From assembly GCA_937136425.1 (NCBI GenBank), contig CAKZON010000072.1, positions 1-59,712 on the forward strand: a stretch of DNA of 59,712 nucleotides. Direction: 5' to 3'. Source of the stretch: an uncultured Crocinitomix sp. (GTDB lineage Bacteria; Bacteroidota; Bacteroidia; Flavobacteriales_D; Crocinitomicaceae). The position numbers and the translations under genes were made by a program. Below, piece by piece: positions 18,401-24,796 of this stretch (positions are counted from its first letter, which is position 1; every line of letters starts with the position of its first letter). Below the pieces are notes generated by a model that saw only the letters and a program-made list of their open reading frames with translations, searched no databases and had not been told where the DNA came from.

Positions 18401-18892
18401 TATGACTTTTGGTTCATTTAAGGCTTGAGCCTTTTTTAATAATAATTCTGCTTTATTAAATGATTTAGACCTTCCTGAACTTTGCATAAATTCAACATTT
18501 GCTCCAATTTGGGCAATTAAGGCATCTTTATAAAAGTGTTTGTTCTCAAACCAATTGGCGCATTGTTTTTTTATTGACATGATTTCAAGAATATGCTTAT
18601 TTCCTTTCCGCAATTGAACTTCTGATTCAATAAAATAACTCTTACAAATGGCCCATTCATAATTTAGTTTTATAGATTCTTCTTTAGCAGAATCTATATA
18701 GAGTTGAGCAGTGTCAAGCTGGAAAGAAGTGTAAGCTTCGGATAATTCCAACAATGTCTTTATACGCTCAATTTGTTCCCGTTTTACAAGTACATTTTTT
18801 AAACTGTCCAATTGTGCTCTTTTATAATACTGAGCATTAGTTTGGACAGAGAAAACAAGAAAAAATACAAGCGCAAAGTGTTTTGAATACAT
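15437..18892 (-). CDS. Hybrid two-component system: TPR sensor, kinase, receiver, AraC-type HTH
   Basis: This 1151-residue one-protein signalling system has, in order, a signal peptide (1-20, ending TNAQ), a long TPR sensor region (about 30-560), a coiled coil, one transmembrane helix (about 604-625), a HisKA domain with the phospho-His in ANISHEFKTPL (H660), and an HATPase domain (N box near NAYSNTPERG, lid GSGIGLAWSKQ). A receiver domain follows (starts near 900 at HILVVEDN, phosphoacceptor D950 in VLSDVMMP), then a C-terminal AraC-type DNA-binding domain (about 1045-1148, with FKNSQVFNKSFKNKF and VTPSEYR). In most hybrid systems of Bacteroidota the sensor is a beta-propeller that reads sugars; here it is a TPR array, so the ligand is probably not a glycan. 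It lies amid three genes sharing a two-part upstream motif and is the natural candidate for their regulator. Confidence 0.92.
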   Translation of the reverse strand: MYSKHFALVFFLVFSVQTNAQYYKRAQLDSLKNVLVKREQIERIKTLLELSEAYTSFQLDTAQLYIDSAKEESIKLNYEWAICKSYFIESEVQLRKGNKHILEIMSIKKQCANWFENKHFYKDALIAQIGANVEFMQSSGRSKSFNKAELLLKKAQALNEPKVIALAWQQLTNSKPYFFQNTAYPGSGDSAIYYFKLSGDSSSVLYYSGVQLLKKTQGKIPKNEVVKLAGVAERWQNPLSLILVERLKVYPWCMGGNVDSTEYYVNRITDLERKYGGRNIYSLTPEFLSSAYRYAGDWKKTIESQLVLAEENEKHGVLTVLSANLFKIGESYYYLQKYDLAIGYFLKTLDLCEKLENHFRVNSVKRFLADLYAVTGENEKAENLYLEIIDWATLQGEIVTVKVNKGNAYTSLGRLYQGEGEYEKARINYENSINELEEYYPKSLDPNIGLLSMYLDMGEIKIADSLYHEIITTFSGIYIVGSEELDFQAGRLFSALNDNGKAIKSLRSYLNNENSSPITEERKEAQFLLYKAYKSIGEDKEALAAFEIYKEIEDSLIAEKTIENLQKKLADYEISLKESEIERLEQQKEISDLQLVRQDDKLALRNLYITLLIFALGILVGIGYSLFRRFKIKKEKEKQEIKKQAELAEIKNNLFANISHEFKTPLTLIQVPLKKLQLKATKGDKDTFESILKNTDQLLEMLDELLGVSRLQNEKIELHLSNFDLGKFLSNIKLNFAPLFQKKDIEFIWDVQLDTNNFYGDENRINIVLSNLLKNAYSNTPERGWVKCVVILKESLNITVSNKGEQIPEKDLVHIFERYFRSAENNYAGSGIGLAWSKQITELHDGTIKVDNSKTEQVSFIVNIPIIDKSLEIANLQNGLIREESEQKNDALDDNSSQEFPHILVVEDNIEMQDLLRSVLREEFKLDFAENGKIGEEMTIELQPDLVLSDVMMPVKNGFELLKFLKGNFSTSHIPVVLLTARSDSESLIIGLDENADDYIGKPFDANELKAKIKNLLRQRTHLHKLFSENPLLYSKEIKCTQLDAQFLDQARKILEKHFSDGDFSVEKFCSELASNRTSINNKLKALSNQTTASYIKNFRLEKAVKLLIETNLSIFDISISTGFKNSQVFNKSFKNKFSVTPSEYRLKGKK

Positions 18893-19024
18893 TTAATTCT
18901 TTTGGGATTTATATTGATAAAAACAAAAAAAGAGGGTTGCTTTTAGGAAATATAAAGATAAACTAGCTTTAGGAAAAACACAATTTTTCAAGAAGTTAAA
19001 TGGCTGAAATTTCATCTAAAATTA

Positions 19025-19198
19025 TTGATTGAGTACAATGCATTTACAATTGAATATCAAGATTGGAGTAATGAAGGTTTAAGTGCAAATTTCGAAGAGG
19101 AAATTTGTGCCGCTGGAGATGCGCCACTTGGTGTTATGTGCTTAGCGGCTGATGAGCAAATAAACAATTGGTTAAATGAATCTTTGAGAGCTTGCTAG
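19025..19198 (+). pseudogene. Remnant of a plus-strand coding sequence
   Basis: A 57-codon open stretch ending at TAG (19196-19198) reads like real protein: IEYNAFTIEYQDWSNEGL, then FEEEICAAGDAPLG and DEQINNWLNESLRAC. The frame stays open further upstream but has no ATG; only a TTG at 19025 could start it. Composition (acidic, paired cysteines) fits the end of a small exported protein like those nearby. It is followed, 219 bp later, by a plus-strand terminator that no other gene here needs. It is probably the 3' end of a decayed gene. Confidence 0.35.
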
Positions 19199-19290
19199 AC
19201 CTAAACGAACATCTTACTAACTGCACAATTTTGAAAATAGCTCTGAACATATTGACCTTTTAAATAAATATTTCCGTCAAAATCAAAAAA

Positions 19291-19321
19291 AGGTTGTCTG
19301 AAATTACTTTTCAAACAACCT
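19291..19321 (-). terminator. Rho-independent terminator
   Basis: Arms AGGTTGTCTGAAA (19291-19303) and TTTCAAACAACCT (19309-19321) form a 13-bp stem with one mismatch and a 5-nt loop. In the minus direction a run of T's follows (complement of AATCAAAAAA). It lies 230 bp past the stop of the gene at 19554. Confidence 0.6.
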
Positions 19322-19416
19322 CTAATTTCACTTGCGGTGAAACATGAATTTACTTTGTTGATCTCATATTAGACACCTCTTCAAAGCATAGAAACAAGTT
19401 TTAGCTTATTCCAACA

Positions 19417-19447
19417 AGAAAACCAAGCATAAATTACTTGGTTTTCT
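19417..19447 (+). terminator. Rho-independent terminator without an obvious gene
   Basis: Perfect 11-bp arms AGAAAACCAAG (19417-19427) and CTTGGTTTTCT (19437-19447) are followed by TTTATT on the plus strand. No intact plus-strand gene precedes it. It probably belonged to the decayed gene at 19025-19198. Confidence 0.6.
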
Positions 19448-19553
19448 TTTATTCTGAGAAGGGGCTTTATTGCATCCTTTTTTGAAATTCTAAAGATGTT
19501 AAAGTGTGTTTTAGGCCAAATAAATTAGGATTCTTAAGAAAACTAAATTTACA

Positions 19554-20390
19554 TTATTTATTATGGTCCCAATAACCAATGTCATGTCTTGCAACAGCCA
19601 TAGACATTAGCAGCAACCCTTTCTCTGCCTCAGTAAAATCAGATGCTAGTATTTCGTCTTCAACAAGCAAAGAATATTCTGAAAAAATAGCATAAGGTAC
19701 ATTTTCCATTACTTCATAATAAGGCTCAAGGATATCGGCCTCTAAATCGCTTAATTCTCCTGAAATTCTGCAATTCCCTACAAAGGTTACCATTGAATAA
19801 TCTGAAGGTTCTTCAAGAATTGTAAGCGACTCTTCTAACAACTCTAATGTCAGACCAGCTAATTCCTCTTCGGTACTACCATAGTTTTCTCTTAGATAAT
19901 CTTTCGCATAAATAATGTAATTCTCATTGTTTGGTACACCATCCTCGAAAGTTGCTCCTGGATCTGTTGTTAACTGTTCATGAAGGAGATCAACGTGCAT
20001 AACCCCATAAATTTCATATGGATTTATTTCTGAAATAGGAGTCTCAGGGAGCTCTGGAATTTCACTATATCCTTCATTTTTAGCACAAATTATAGAATTC
20101 CTTGCTGCATTTGCAGTAGCTTGGCTAAAACTAAGCCCTGCAGCATAGAGACCATATTGGGCTACTAAATCGCAATAACTGTAAGCTCTACCACCAGGTA
20201 GACGGTCCTGTGTAGTTAATTCCACACTTCTAAGATATCTTGCCGAAATTTCTTCTACTCTGTTTATTGTTCTCTCGTTGTTTCGTGTTGTTTTCGTTAC
20301 TTCCAAGGTTTCAATATCATTTTTTTTGCTACAAGCAACAATGAAAAGGATAATTGAAAAGGCCATTAATGGCAATTTAAATTTTATCAT
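19554..20390 (-). CDS. Predicted lipoprotein with conserved Cys pairs, unknown
   Basis: The 278-residue product has a lipoprotein signal (MAFSIILFIVACSKKN, lipid Cys at about 20). The mature protein is helical and acidic; it includes AYSYCDLVAQYGLYAAGL and SIICAKNEGYSE near residues 90-130 and ends in two helices (EAEKGLLLMSMAVARHD). No family is recognised. Its upstream region (20391-20584) lacks the 32-bp element of its neighbours but contains AATTGTCAAACAATCC, similar to one unit of the tandem repeats, so loose membership of the same regulon is possible. A minus-strand terminator lies at 19291-19321. Confidence 0.65.
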   Translation of the reverse strand: MIKFKLPLMAFSIILFIVACSKKNDIETLEVTKTTRNNERTINRVEEISARYLRSVELTTQDRLPGGRAYSYCDLVAQYGLYAAGLSFSQATANAARNSIICAKNEGYSEIPELPETPISEINPYEIYGVMHVDLLHEQLTTDPGATFEDGVPNNENYIIYAKDYLRENYGSTEEELAGLTLELLEESLTILEEPSDYSMVTFVGNCRISGELSDLEADILEPYYEVMENVPYAIFSEYSLLVEDEILASDFTEAEKGLLLMSMAVARHDIGYWDHNK

Positions 20391-20584
20391 TTTGTTTATT
20401 TTTTAAATTGTTTCTAAATATTAAAGCACCTAGCAATACAGGATTGTTTGACAATTCTTTTGATTTTTAGCATTTGCATATTGATCTTTTCGGTCAATTT
20501 CAAAGGTTCTGATTGTATCTTCCTAACTCACATGCTAGGCAAATTATGTTCAACTGTTATTTTTTGTCGAGAACAGAGCGATAC

Positions 20585-21088
20585 TTACTCACTAATTACC
20601 AGTGCGCTGGCTGGGGAGGGGCAACATCCCGACATATTCATGGCTACTCCGAAAACGTTCTCTGAGCCAAGGAAAGAAGCATCTACTGAATATTCATCCA
20701 CGTAATTAGCTGGACTCATGAATATCGTATTGTTATTAATCTTCGATTCATGCGGTGCTGTCGTTTCATCATACTTAGAATAGTAAAAGGCTAGTCCTAG
20801 AACAGTTGGATCGGCACCTTCGTTTTCCTCCTCAACATAACTTATATAATCTTTTAAATCTTGTAACGAGTACCAACTTATCTCAGCTCCACTTTCATAG
20901 GTCTCCATGTAATAATTTAACATGGAGGATGCTGTTTCATCTGTTATTAGATGATCTGTATATGTTTCCTCAGCTGTTCTAAAATTCTCTGTGTTTTGTA
21001 TTTCATTAGAATTTATCTTTTCATCTTCCTTTTCACAATTAAACATTACAAATGAAAGCGCTAAGACAATAAAAACATTTTTTGTCAT
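20585..21088 (-). CDS. Small acidic lipoprotein under the shared 32-bp element
   Basis: The 167-residue product has a lipoprotein signal (MTKNVFIVLALSFVMFNCEK, lipid Cys at 18). An acidic mature part follows, with helices around residues 45-90, an SYVEEENEGADPTVLGLAFYY block and a C-terminal NMSGCCPSPASALVISE containing a vicinal Cys pair. The frame is open up to a GTG at 21109, but the ATG at 21088 directly precedes the signal peptide and lies exactly 20 bp from the conserved 32-bp element, the same spacing as for the gene at 14783. The C-terminal CCP motif could be a processed or cross-linked peptide tail; no family is recognised. Confidence 0.7.
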   Translation of the reverse strand: MTKNVFIVLALSFVMFNCEKEDEKINSNEIQNTENFRTAEETYTDHLITDETASSMLNYYMETYESGAEISWYSLQDLKDYISYVEEENEGADPTVLGLAFYYSKYDETTAPHESKINNNTIFMSPANYVDEYSVDASFLGSENVFGVAMNMSGCCPSPASALVISE

Positions 21089-21108
21089 ATTTAGTATTTT
21101 AAAATTCA

Positions 21109-21140
21109 CCTACTCTATTTGGGATTTTCGGCTTGCTCCA
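21109..21140 (-). promoter_or_regulatory. Conserved 32-bp upstream element, copy B
   Basis: Read on the minus strand it begins TGGAGCAAGCCGAAAATCCC and ends AAATAGAGTAGG, 20 bp before the ATG at 21088. It differs from copy A at two positions. Confidence 0.7.
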
Positions 21141-21198
21141 TGAAATAATACATCCGGTGCATCTCAAAACAAAATTCCGAATTTCAATACCAAACGAA

Positions 21199-21237
21199 TG
21201 AATCATTTTACAATTTGATTGAAGCATTTAACAATTT
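21199..21237 (-). promoter_or_regulatory. Tandem 21-bp-period repeat, copy set B
   Basis: On the minus strand two adjacent 21-bp units read AAATTGTTAAATGCTTCA(ATC) and AAATTGTAAAATGATTCA(TTC), 18 of 21 identical. The proximal unit ends 58 bp before the 32-bp element copy B. This is the best-preserved pair of the three promoters. Confidence 0.65.
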
Positions 21238-21293
21238 CTCTGATCCTAAACTGCACATTTTTAAGAGATAGGTCATTTTTTGTCAGCGTAATA

Positions 21294-21539
21294 ATGTATC
21301 AGTCTCAAAAATTAGAGATGAATTTAGAACTCCTGCAATTTTTGCAAAAGTTCAATTCTTTATCTAATAATATTCTATTTAAACCTTTATTATTCCGAAG
21401 GAGATTATTGCATGATCTCTCACAGGCTCTTATTCAAAGCATGGAAAGCAATACTTTTTGTTTAGAATTCCATTTTATAAAGAAAGAATCCATTACAAAT
21501 TTTGACGTTCGTTATGGATTCTTTAGTGTTAAAAGATAA
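21294..21539 (+). CDS. Possible small gene or remnant between minus-strand genes
   Basis: An 81-codon frame starts at an ATG (21294) and ends at 21539, overlapping the last 11 bp of the opposite-strand gene at 21529. The product is helical at first (MNLELLQFLQKFNSLSNN) and basic in the middle (PLLFRRRLLHDL). It has no signal peptide and no recognised family. It fills an otherwise empty 418-bp gap, which is the main reason to list it. Against it: a strongly AT-rich context, low complexity and no promoter match. It may be a chance frame or a decayed gene. Confidence 0.25.
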   Translation: MYQSQKLEMNLELLQFLQKFNSLSNNILFKPLLFRRRLLHDLSQALIQSMESNTFCLEFHFIKKESITNFDVRYGFFSVKR

Positions 21540-21981
21540 ACAGAACTGCACTTGCTGATCCTGGACTAGAGACCAGATTAACAAAGTTAATCGGAGAACC
21601 TGGCACCCATCTGCTACTGCCTGGATGAACATCACAAGTAAAAGGCATAGGAGTTATTGCTGAAGGGTAATTTGGAGTATATAACTTGAAACCTGTACCA
21701 GGAGCCCAACCCGGAGGTAAAATAATTGCTCCAACCAATTCACAACCAGGAGGCAGAGAGGTAAAAACATTCTGATTACATCCTCCTGGAATACCTGGAC
21801 AAGAAGGTACAATAACATCAGGAAGGATTTCATATTCACATGGCCCAGAACAACGTATTATAGGTTTTACTGTTAAAGAATGTGTGGTTGCATTGTTGAT
21901 TCGAAACCAGGTGTTAGGTGTTTGTGTATAAGACACAAAACACATTGAAAAAAATAAAATTGAAGTGATTAAAGCTTTCAT
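21529..21981 (-). CDS. Small secreted Cys/Pro/Gly-rich protein under the shared element
   Basis: The 150-residue product has a signal peptide (MKALITSILFFSMCFVSYTQ). The mature protein is rich in Pro, Gly and Cys, with six cysteines after the signal (CSGPC, SCPG, GGCN, PPGCE, FTCD), compatible with three disulfides. It has motifs such as WFRINNATTHSLTVKPI and LPPGWAPGTGFKLY, suggesting a compact beta fold. No family is recognised. The 32-bp element lies 19 bp before its ATG, with the tandem repeats a further 60 bp upstream. This is the same architecture as the genes at 14783 and 21088, pointing to co-regulation of three exported products. Confidence 0.7.
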   Translation of the reverse strand: MKALITSILFFSMCFVSYTQTPNTWFRINNATTHSLTVKPIIRCSGPCEYEILPDVIVPSCPGIPGGCNQNVFTSLPPGCELVGAIILPPGWAPGTGFKLYTPNYPSAITPMPFTCDVHPGSSRWVPGSPINFVNLVSSPGSASAVLFIF

Positions 21982-22000
21982 AATTTTGATTTATATTTTA

Positions 22001-22032
22001 CCTACTCTATTTTGGATTTTCAGCTTACTCCA
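22001..22032 (-). promoter_or_regulatory. Conserved 32-bp upstream element, copy C
   Basis: On the minus strand it begins TGGAGTAAGCTGAAAATCCA and ends AAATAGAGTAGG, 19 bp before the ATG at 21981. It differs from copy A at three positions. Confidence 0.7.
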
Positions 22033-22092
22033 AATTCCACTAATAATAAAAATGGAATCACACCAAAGCTCAGTATAAGAGCGATTAATGGC

Positions 22093-22131
22093 TGAATCAT
22101 TTGACAATACAATAGAAAGATTTTACAGTTT
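22093..22131 (-). promoter_or_regulatory. Tandem 21-bp-period repeat, copy set C
   Basis: On the minus strand the units read AAACTGTAAAATCTTTCT (22131-22114) and GTATTGTCAAATGATTCA (22110-22093), again exactly 21 bp apart. They match the B-set consensus at 14 and 15 of 18 positions. The proximal unit ends 60 bp before element C. Confidence 0.6.
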
Positions 22132-22229
22132 TTCAGGAATTTGAATAGAAAACTCACATAGGAAGAGTTGGATCTTGTACAATAATTTGGACATTGATTT
22201 GAGTTATTTAAGAACAATAACTGAGCATA

Positions 22230-22400
22230 ATGAAAAAACGGATTTATAGTAAAGATTTTAAAACAGAAGTAGTTCTATAAAATTATTAGCGTGAGAGTAT
22301 AAAGACTTTGTCTAATGAGTTAGAAATAACTCCAGCTAATACCTAATGTTAGGCGGAAAACTTGCCCAAGACAAATATGTGAATCTCAAGACACGCTATT
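22230..22400 (+). pseudogene. IS3-family transposase orfA remnant with in-frame stops
   Basis: From the ATG at 22230 one frame reads MKKRIYSKDFKTEVVL, stop, NY, stop, RESIKTLSNELEITPANT, stop, C, stop, AENLPKTNM, stop. Ignoring the stops, this is the N-terminal helix-turn-helix part of an IS3-type OrfA (typical pattern: KRxYSxEFK...V...I..L..EL.I....YRWR). Several nonsense changes in the same frame, with no frameshift needed, show an old dead copy. No OrfB (DDE catalytic) sequence and no clear terminal inverted repeats are seen nearby. It marks past mobile-element activity beside the small-exported-protein cluster. Confidence 0.65.
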
Positions 22401-22528
22401 CTACTAAAAAAAGTACACCATAGACGTGCTCGACTTCTTTTTCATTGAGAATGAGGAAGATAAATAATTAACAGTCTAATCAAACTTCAACCTGTCTTTT
22501 ATCCAAACGGTAATCTAAAAATGTAACA

Positions 22529-22561
22529 TTGATTATCTCATCACTTATTATATTAACTTTA
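22529..22561 (+). promoter_or_regulatory. Candidate promoter of the LuxR-type regulator
   Basis: TTG at 22529-22531 and TAACTTTA at 22554-22561 with a 22-bp spacer partly match TTG-N17-23-TAnnTTTG (last base differs). The box is 21 bp before the ATG at 22583. Confidence 0.35.
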
Positions 22562-22582
22562 ATATCTATTCAACAACTGTAA

Positions 22583-23365
22583 ATGCAAATATACCAAGGA
22601 CCACATCTAAGCATAACCCATGAAAAAAAACACAAGCGCCTCGTTCAATTTTGGACGCACTCACCACAAAATATAGAGGAGTTTAAAAGTGAAATGTTAG
22701 CATATATATCACTTTTTAAAAAACACAAACCGCAGCAAGTAATGTGGTTGCAAGAAAACATGACTGTTTTTATTGATGATGATGCCAAAGCTTGGATTGA
22801 AAAATACATTAATATTCCTGCCTTTGAGGAAAACTGTTTAATACTTGACGAGGCCAATTATCATCCAGTGGCCTTTGTTGTTGGAAAGGATGTATTAACG
22901 CATTTAGAAGTGGTTGGCGTATTTAATGGAGAAACGAAAAGCTGCATATTACCAAAGCATTTTGCATCTGAAATTGAAGCGCGCGATTGGTTAAATAAAC
23001 TACCAACTGAAAGTAAAGCTCCATTAATTTCTGAAGTTACGTTAAAAGGAACAGATGAAAATGGTAATACTGTAATTGAAATTAAATCAGCCTCTTCAGA
23101 CATTGAACAAACGTTAAGAACGATTAAAGATATTGTTCGGGAAAATGAGTTTATGAAGTCGAACTTTAACCTTTATGTCTTGTTGACCAGGCGAGAAAAA
23201 GAAATTCTTAAAAAGTACGCTAGAGGCACAACACATCAAGAAATTGCAGATGAAATTCATGTGTCCTTGCACACCGTCCGAACACACTGGCGAAATGTAA
23301 AAAGAAAATTAGCCGTTAATTCAAATGGTGAAGCCTTTTTATTTGCGAAAGCCTTTTCTGACTAG
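22583..23365 (+). CDS. LuxR-type helix-turn-helix transcriptional regulator
   Basis: The 260-residue product has a C-terminal LuxR/GerE-type DNA-binding domain (about 205-258): LTRREKEILKKYARGTTHQE, then IADEIHVSLHTVRTHWRNVK and RKL. The N-terminal half (about 1-145) is an alpha/beta domain that resembles STAS-like or SpoIIAA-like folds seen in similar Bacteroidota regulators (HKRLVQFWTH, KHKPQQVMWLQENM, WIEKYI), without a receiver signature. It is therefore probably a one-component regulator that senses a protein or small ligand. A strong terminator overlaps its stop codon, so it is monocistronic; the exported-protein operon that starts at 23507 is a plausible target. Confidence 0.8.
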   Translation: MQIYQGPHLSITHEKKHKRLVQFWTHSPQNIEEFKSEMLAYISLFKKHKPQQVMWLQENMTVFIDDDAKAWIEKYINIPAFEENCLILDEANYHPVAFVVGKDVLTHLEVVGVFNGETKSCILPKHFASEIEARDWLNKLPTESKAPLISEVTLKGTDENGNTVIEIKSASSDIEQTLRTIKDIVRENEFMKSNFNLYVLLTRREKEILKKYARGTTHQEIADEIHVSLHTVRTHWRNVKRKLAVNSNGEAFLFAKAFSD

Positions 23366-23399
23366 CTAAAAAATACTCACTACTAAGTATTTTTTAGCT
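23364..23399 (+). terminator. Rho-independent terminator overlapping the stop codon
   Basis: Perfect 14-bp arms AGCTAAAAAATACT (23364-23377) and AGTATTTTTTAGCT (23386-23399) start within the TAG stop of the LuxR-type gene. The palindrome contains the T-run and can act in both directions. Confidence 0.8.
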
Positions 23400-23506
23400 C
23401 ATTATTCTACCATACTTTTGTTTCTAGGTATAAAGGCGTAATTTTATCACATTCTGATAACGAAATATGTTTTGCTAAACATGCGATTGCTTAAATAAAA
23501 CGTGTA

Positions 23507-24052
23507 ATGAAAAAACAGTTGATTCTAGTCCTAATTACATTTGCTCATGTAGCAGTTTTTGCTCAAAATTCGGGTGAGGAAAATTTGCCTGAAAACGTAA
23601 GACCAGAACAAGACCTTGCTGAAGATCCCCCTGAAACGAATGATATTGTAGTAGCCACGCGTTTCGATTTTGGAGGGATATTAAGTCCTGGTTACAATCC
23701 TTTTGGGATTGGAAATTATATTATTGGAACACGTAAAGTGTTAAATACAGTGCAAGTACGTGCTGAATTAGGACGAATCAAAGATTACGGCTTTTATTAT
23801 GGATTTCATTTAGGTTTAGGGCAAAATTTTAAGATTGATAATTTTGACCTATATCTCACTGGGAATTATGGAATGACATCTATTGGAGTGAAGGAATATA
23901 AGCAACATGGCCGTTTTTTAATTTGGGATTATTCGGTTGACTTAGGCTTTCGATACAACTTCAAATACTATCCGCAATTGGCCCTGTTTACCGAAGCCAG
24001 TTATTCGGGTAAAAAACCGATCCATATTAGATTGGGAATTATCATTAAATAA
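23507..24052 (+). CDS. Small outer-membrane barrel-like protein
   Basis: The 181-residue product has a signal peptide (MKKQLILVLITFAHVAVFAQ). A short acidic Pro-rich linker (about 21-48) follows. The rest is about eight amphipathic strands (TRFDFGGILSPGYNPFGIG, VQVRAELGRI, YGFHLGLGQNF, LYLTGNYGM, YSVDLGFRY, LALFTEASYSG) and a C-terminal IRLGIIIK strand. This fits a small eight-stranded outer-membrane barrel (OmpW/OprH-like size). It is the first gene of a same-strand cluster of five exported proteins (23507-29708), 8 bp from the next gene, 107 bp past the terminator of the LuxR-type regulator. Exact role unknown. Confidence 0.7.
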   Translation: MKKQLILVLITFAHVAVFAQNSGEENLPENVRPEQDLAEDPPETNDIVVATRFDFGGILSPGYNPFGIGNYIIGTRKVLNTVQVRAELGRIKDYGFYYGFHLGLGQNFKIDNFDLYLTGNYGMTSIGVKEYKQHGRFLIWDYSVDLGFRYNFKYYPQLALFTEASYSGKKPIHIRLGIIIK

Positions 24053-24060
24053 AAGATACT

Positions 24061-24750
24061 ATGAAAACGCTGTTTCCTATTGTGCTGTTATTATTCATGT
24101 TTTCTTGCAATAAAGGAACCGTTAAATGTGACATTGCCATAAAAAACAACAAAAATGAAGCTGTTAAGGTTATTGTGGATGGGTACAAGAAATACGTTAT
24201 GCAAGCTGATGGCTATTCTTATGACGACTATTTGTTTGATATTGAATACGGAGAACCGGTGAGAACTGTTGAAATGTATGTGATGGGAACTTCTGGAGAA
24301 TATGATGAATTGATCAATAGTGTTGATATTAAGGTGGAAAATGGTGCGCTATATTATTTAAACACCGAGGAACCTCATGCCGTGGATTTAGCAACATTAA
24401 GTGGAGAGCCTGTAGATTCGAGTGATGACTCAAGTGACCCTGCTGATATTGTTGGATTGTGGATGAAAACAACGGGTTGTGCTAACTTGAATGGACATAG
24501 ACCAATTTTTAGATTTGATGCTGACGGCACAGGGTATTTCTTTACACCAGATTGTGACAATGCATGTGAAGTGTATGGCTTCTTTGTTTATTTTAATTAT
24601 GTCGTTCATGATGAATTTATAGATGTTGTGCATACTGGTGCATCCGAATATTGTGGAGTTGTACCTCCAGTTTCTGGAGATGAAATTATTGATTATTCTT
24701 TCAGTGGAACAACTTTAACATTAAATGAAATTGCTTACGAAAAGATGTAA
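24061..24750 (+). CDS. Lipoprotein with lipocalin-like C-terminal domain
   Basis: The 229-residue product has a lipoprotein signal (MKTLFPIVLLLFMFSCNK, lipid Cys at 16). The first part (about 20-115) is beta-rich (KVIVDGYKKYVM). A Ser/Asp linker (about 118-128) leads to a lipocalin-like domain starting IVGLWMKTTGC, with FRFDADGTGYFF, CEVYGFF and YSFSGTTLTL. The -GxW- and DGTG-type strands are typical of Bacteroidota lipocalin-like lipoproteins. Cysteines in the second domain may form disulfides. Eight bases separate it from the barrel gene upstream, so they are co-transcribed; the two may form an outer-membrane complex (inference). Confidence 0.7.
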   Translation: MKTLFPIVLLLFMFSCNKGTVKCDIAIKNNKNEAVKVIVDGYKKYVMQADGYSYDDYLFDIEYGEPVRTVEMYVMGTSGEYDELINSVDIKVENGALYYLNTEEPHAVDLATLSGEPVDSSDDSSDPADIVGLWMKTTGCANLNGHRPIFRFDADGTGYFFTPDCDNACEVYGFFVYFNYVVHDEFIDVVHTGASEYCGVVPPVSGDEIIDYSFSGTTLTLNEIAYEKM

Positions 24751-24796
24751 AGACAGCCTCTACCTAACAGGCCTTTTAGCTTAATAAATTACCCCT

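Larger units (their letters stand above)
18893..19553. other. 660-bp region with gene remnants
   Basis: No intact gene is recognised. The region contains a coding-like plus-strand remnant (19025-19198), two opposed terminator hairpins (19291-19321 and 19417-19447) and a motif TTGCGGTGAAACAT (19332-19345) whose longer form, GGTGAAACATGAATTTA, recurs at 36331-36347. The plus-oriented terminator between two minus-strand genes supports a lost plus-strand gene here. Confidence 0.45.

Noticed and set aside
22340..22360. GTTAGGC sequence resembling an integron attC end
   Set aside because: No matching RYYYAAC partner and no attC fold is found; the site lies within the IS3 orfA remnant frame.
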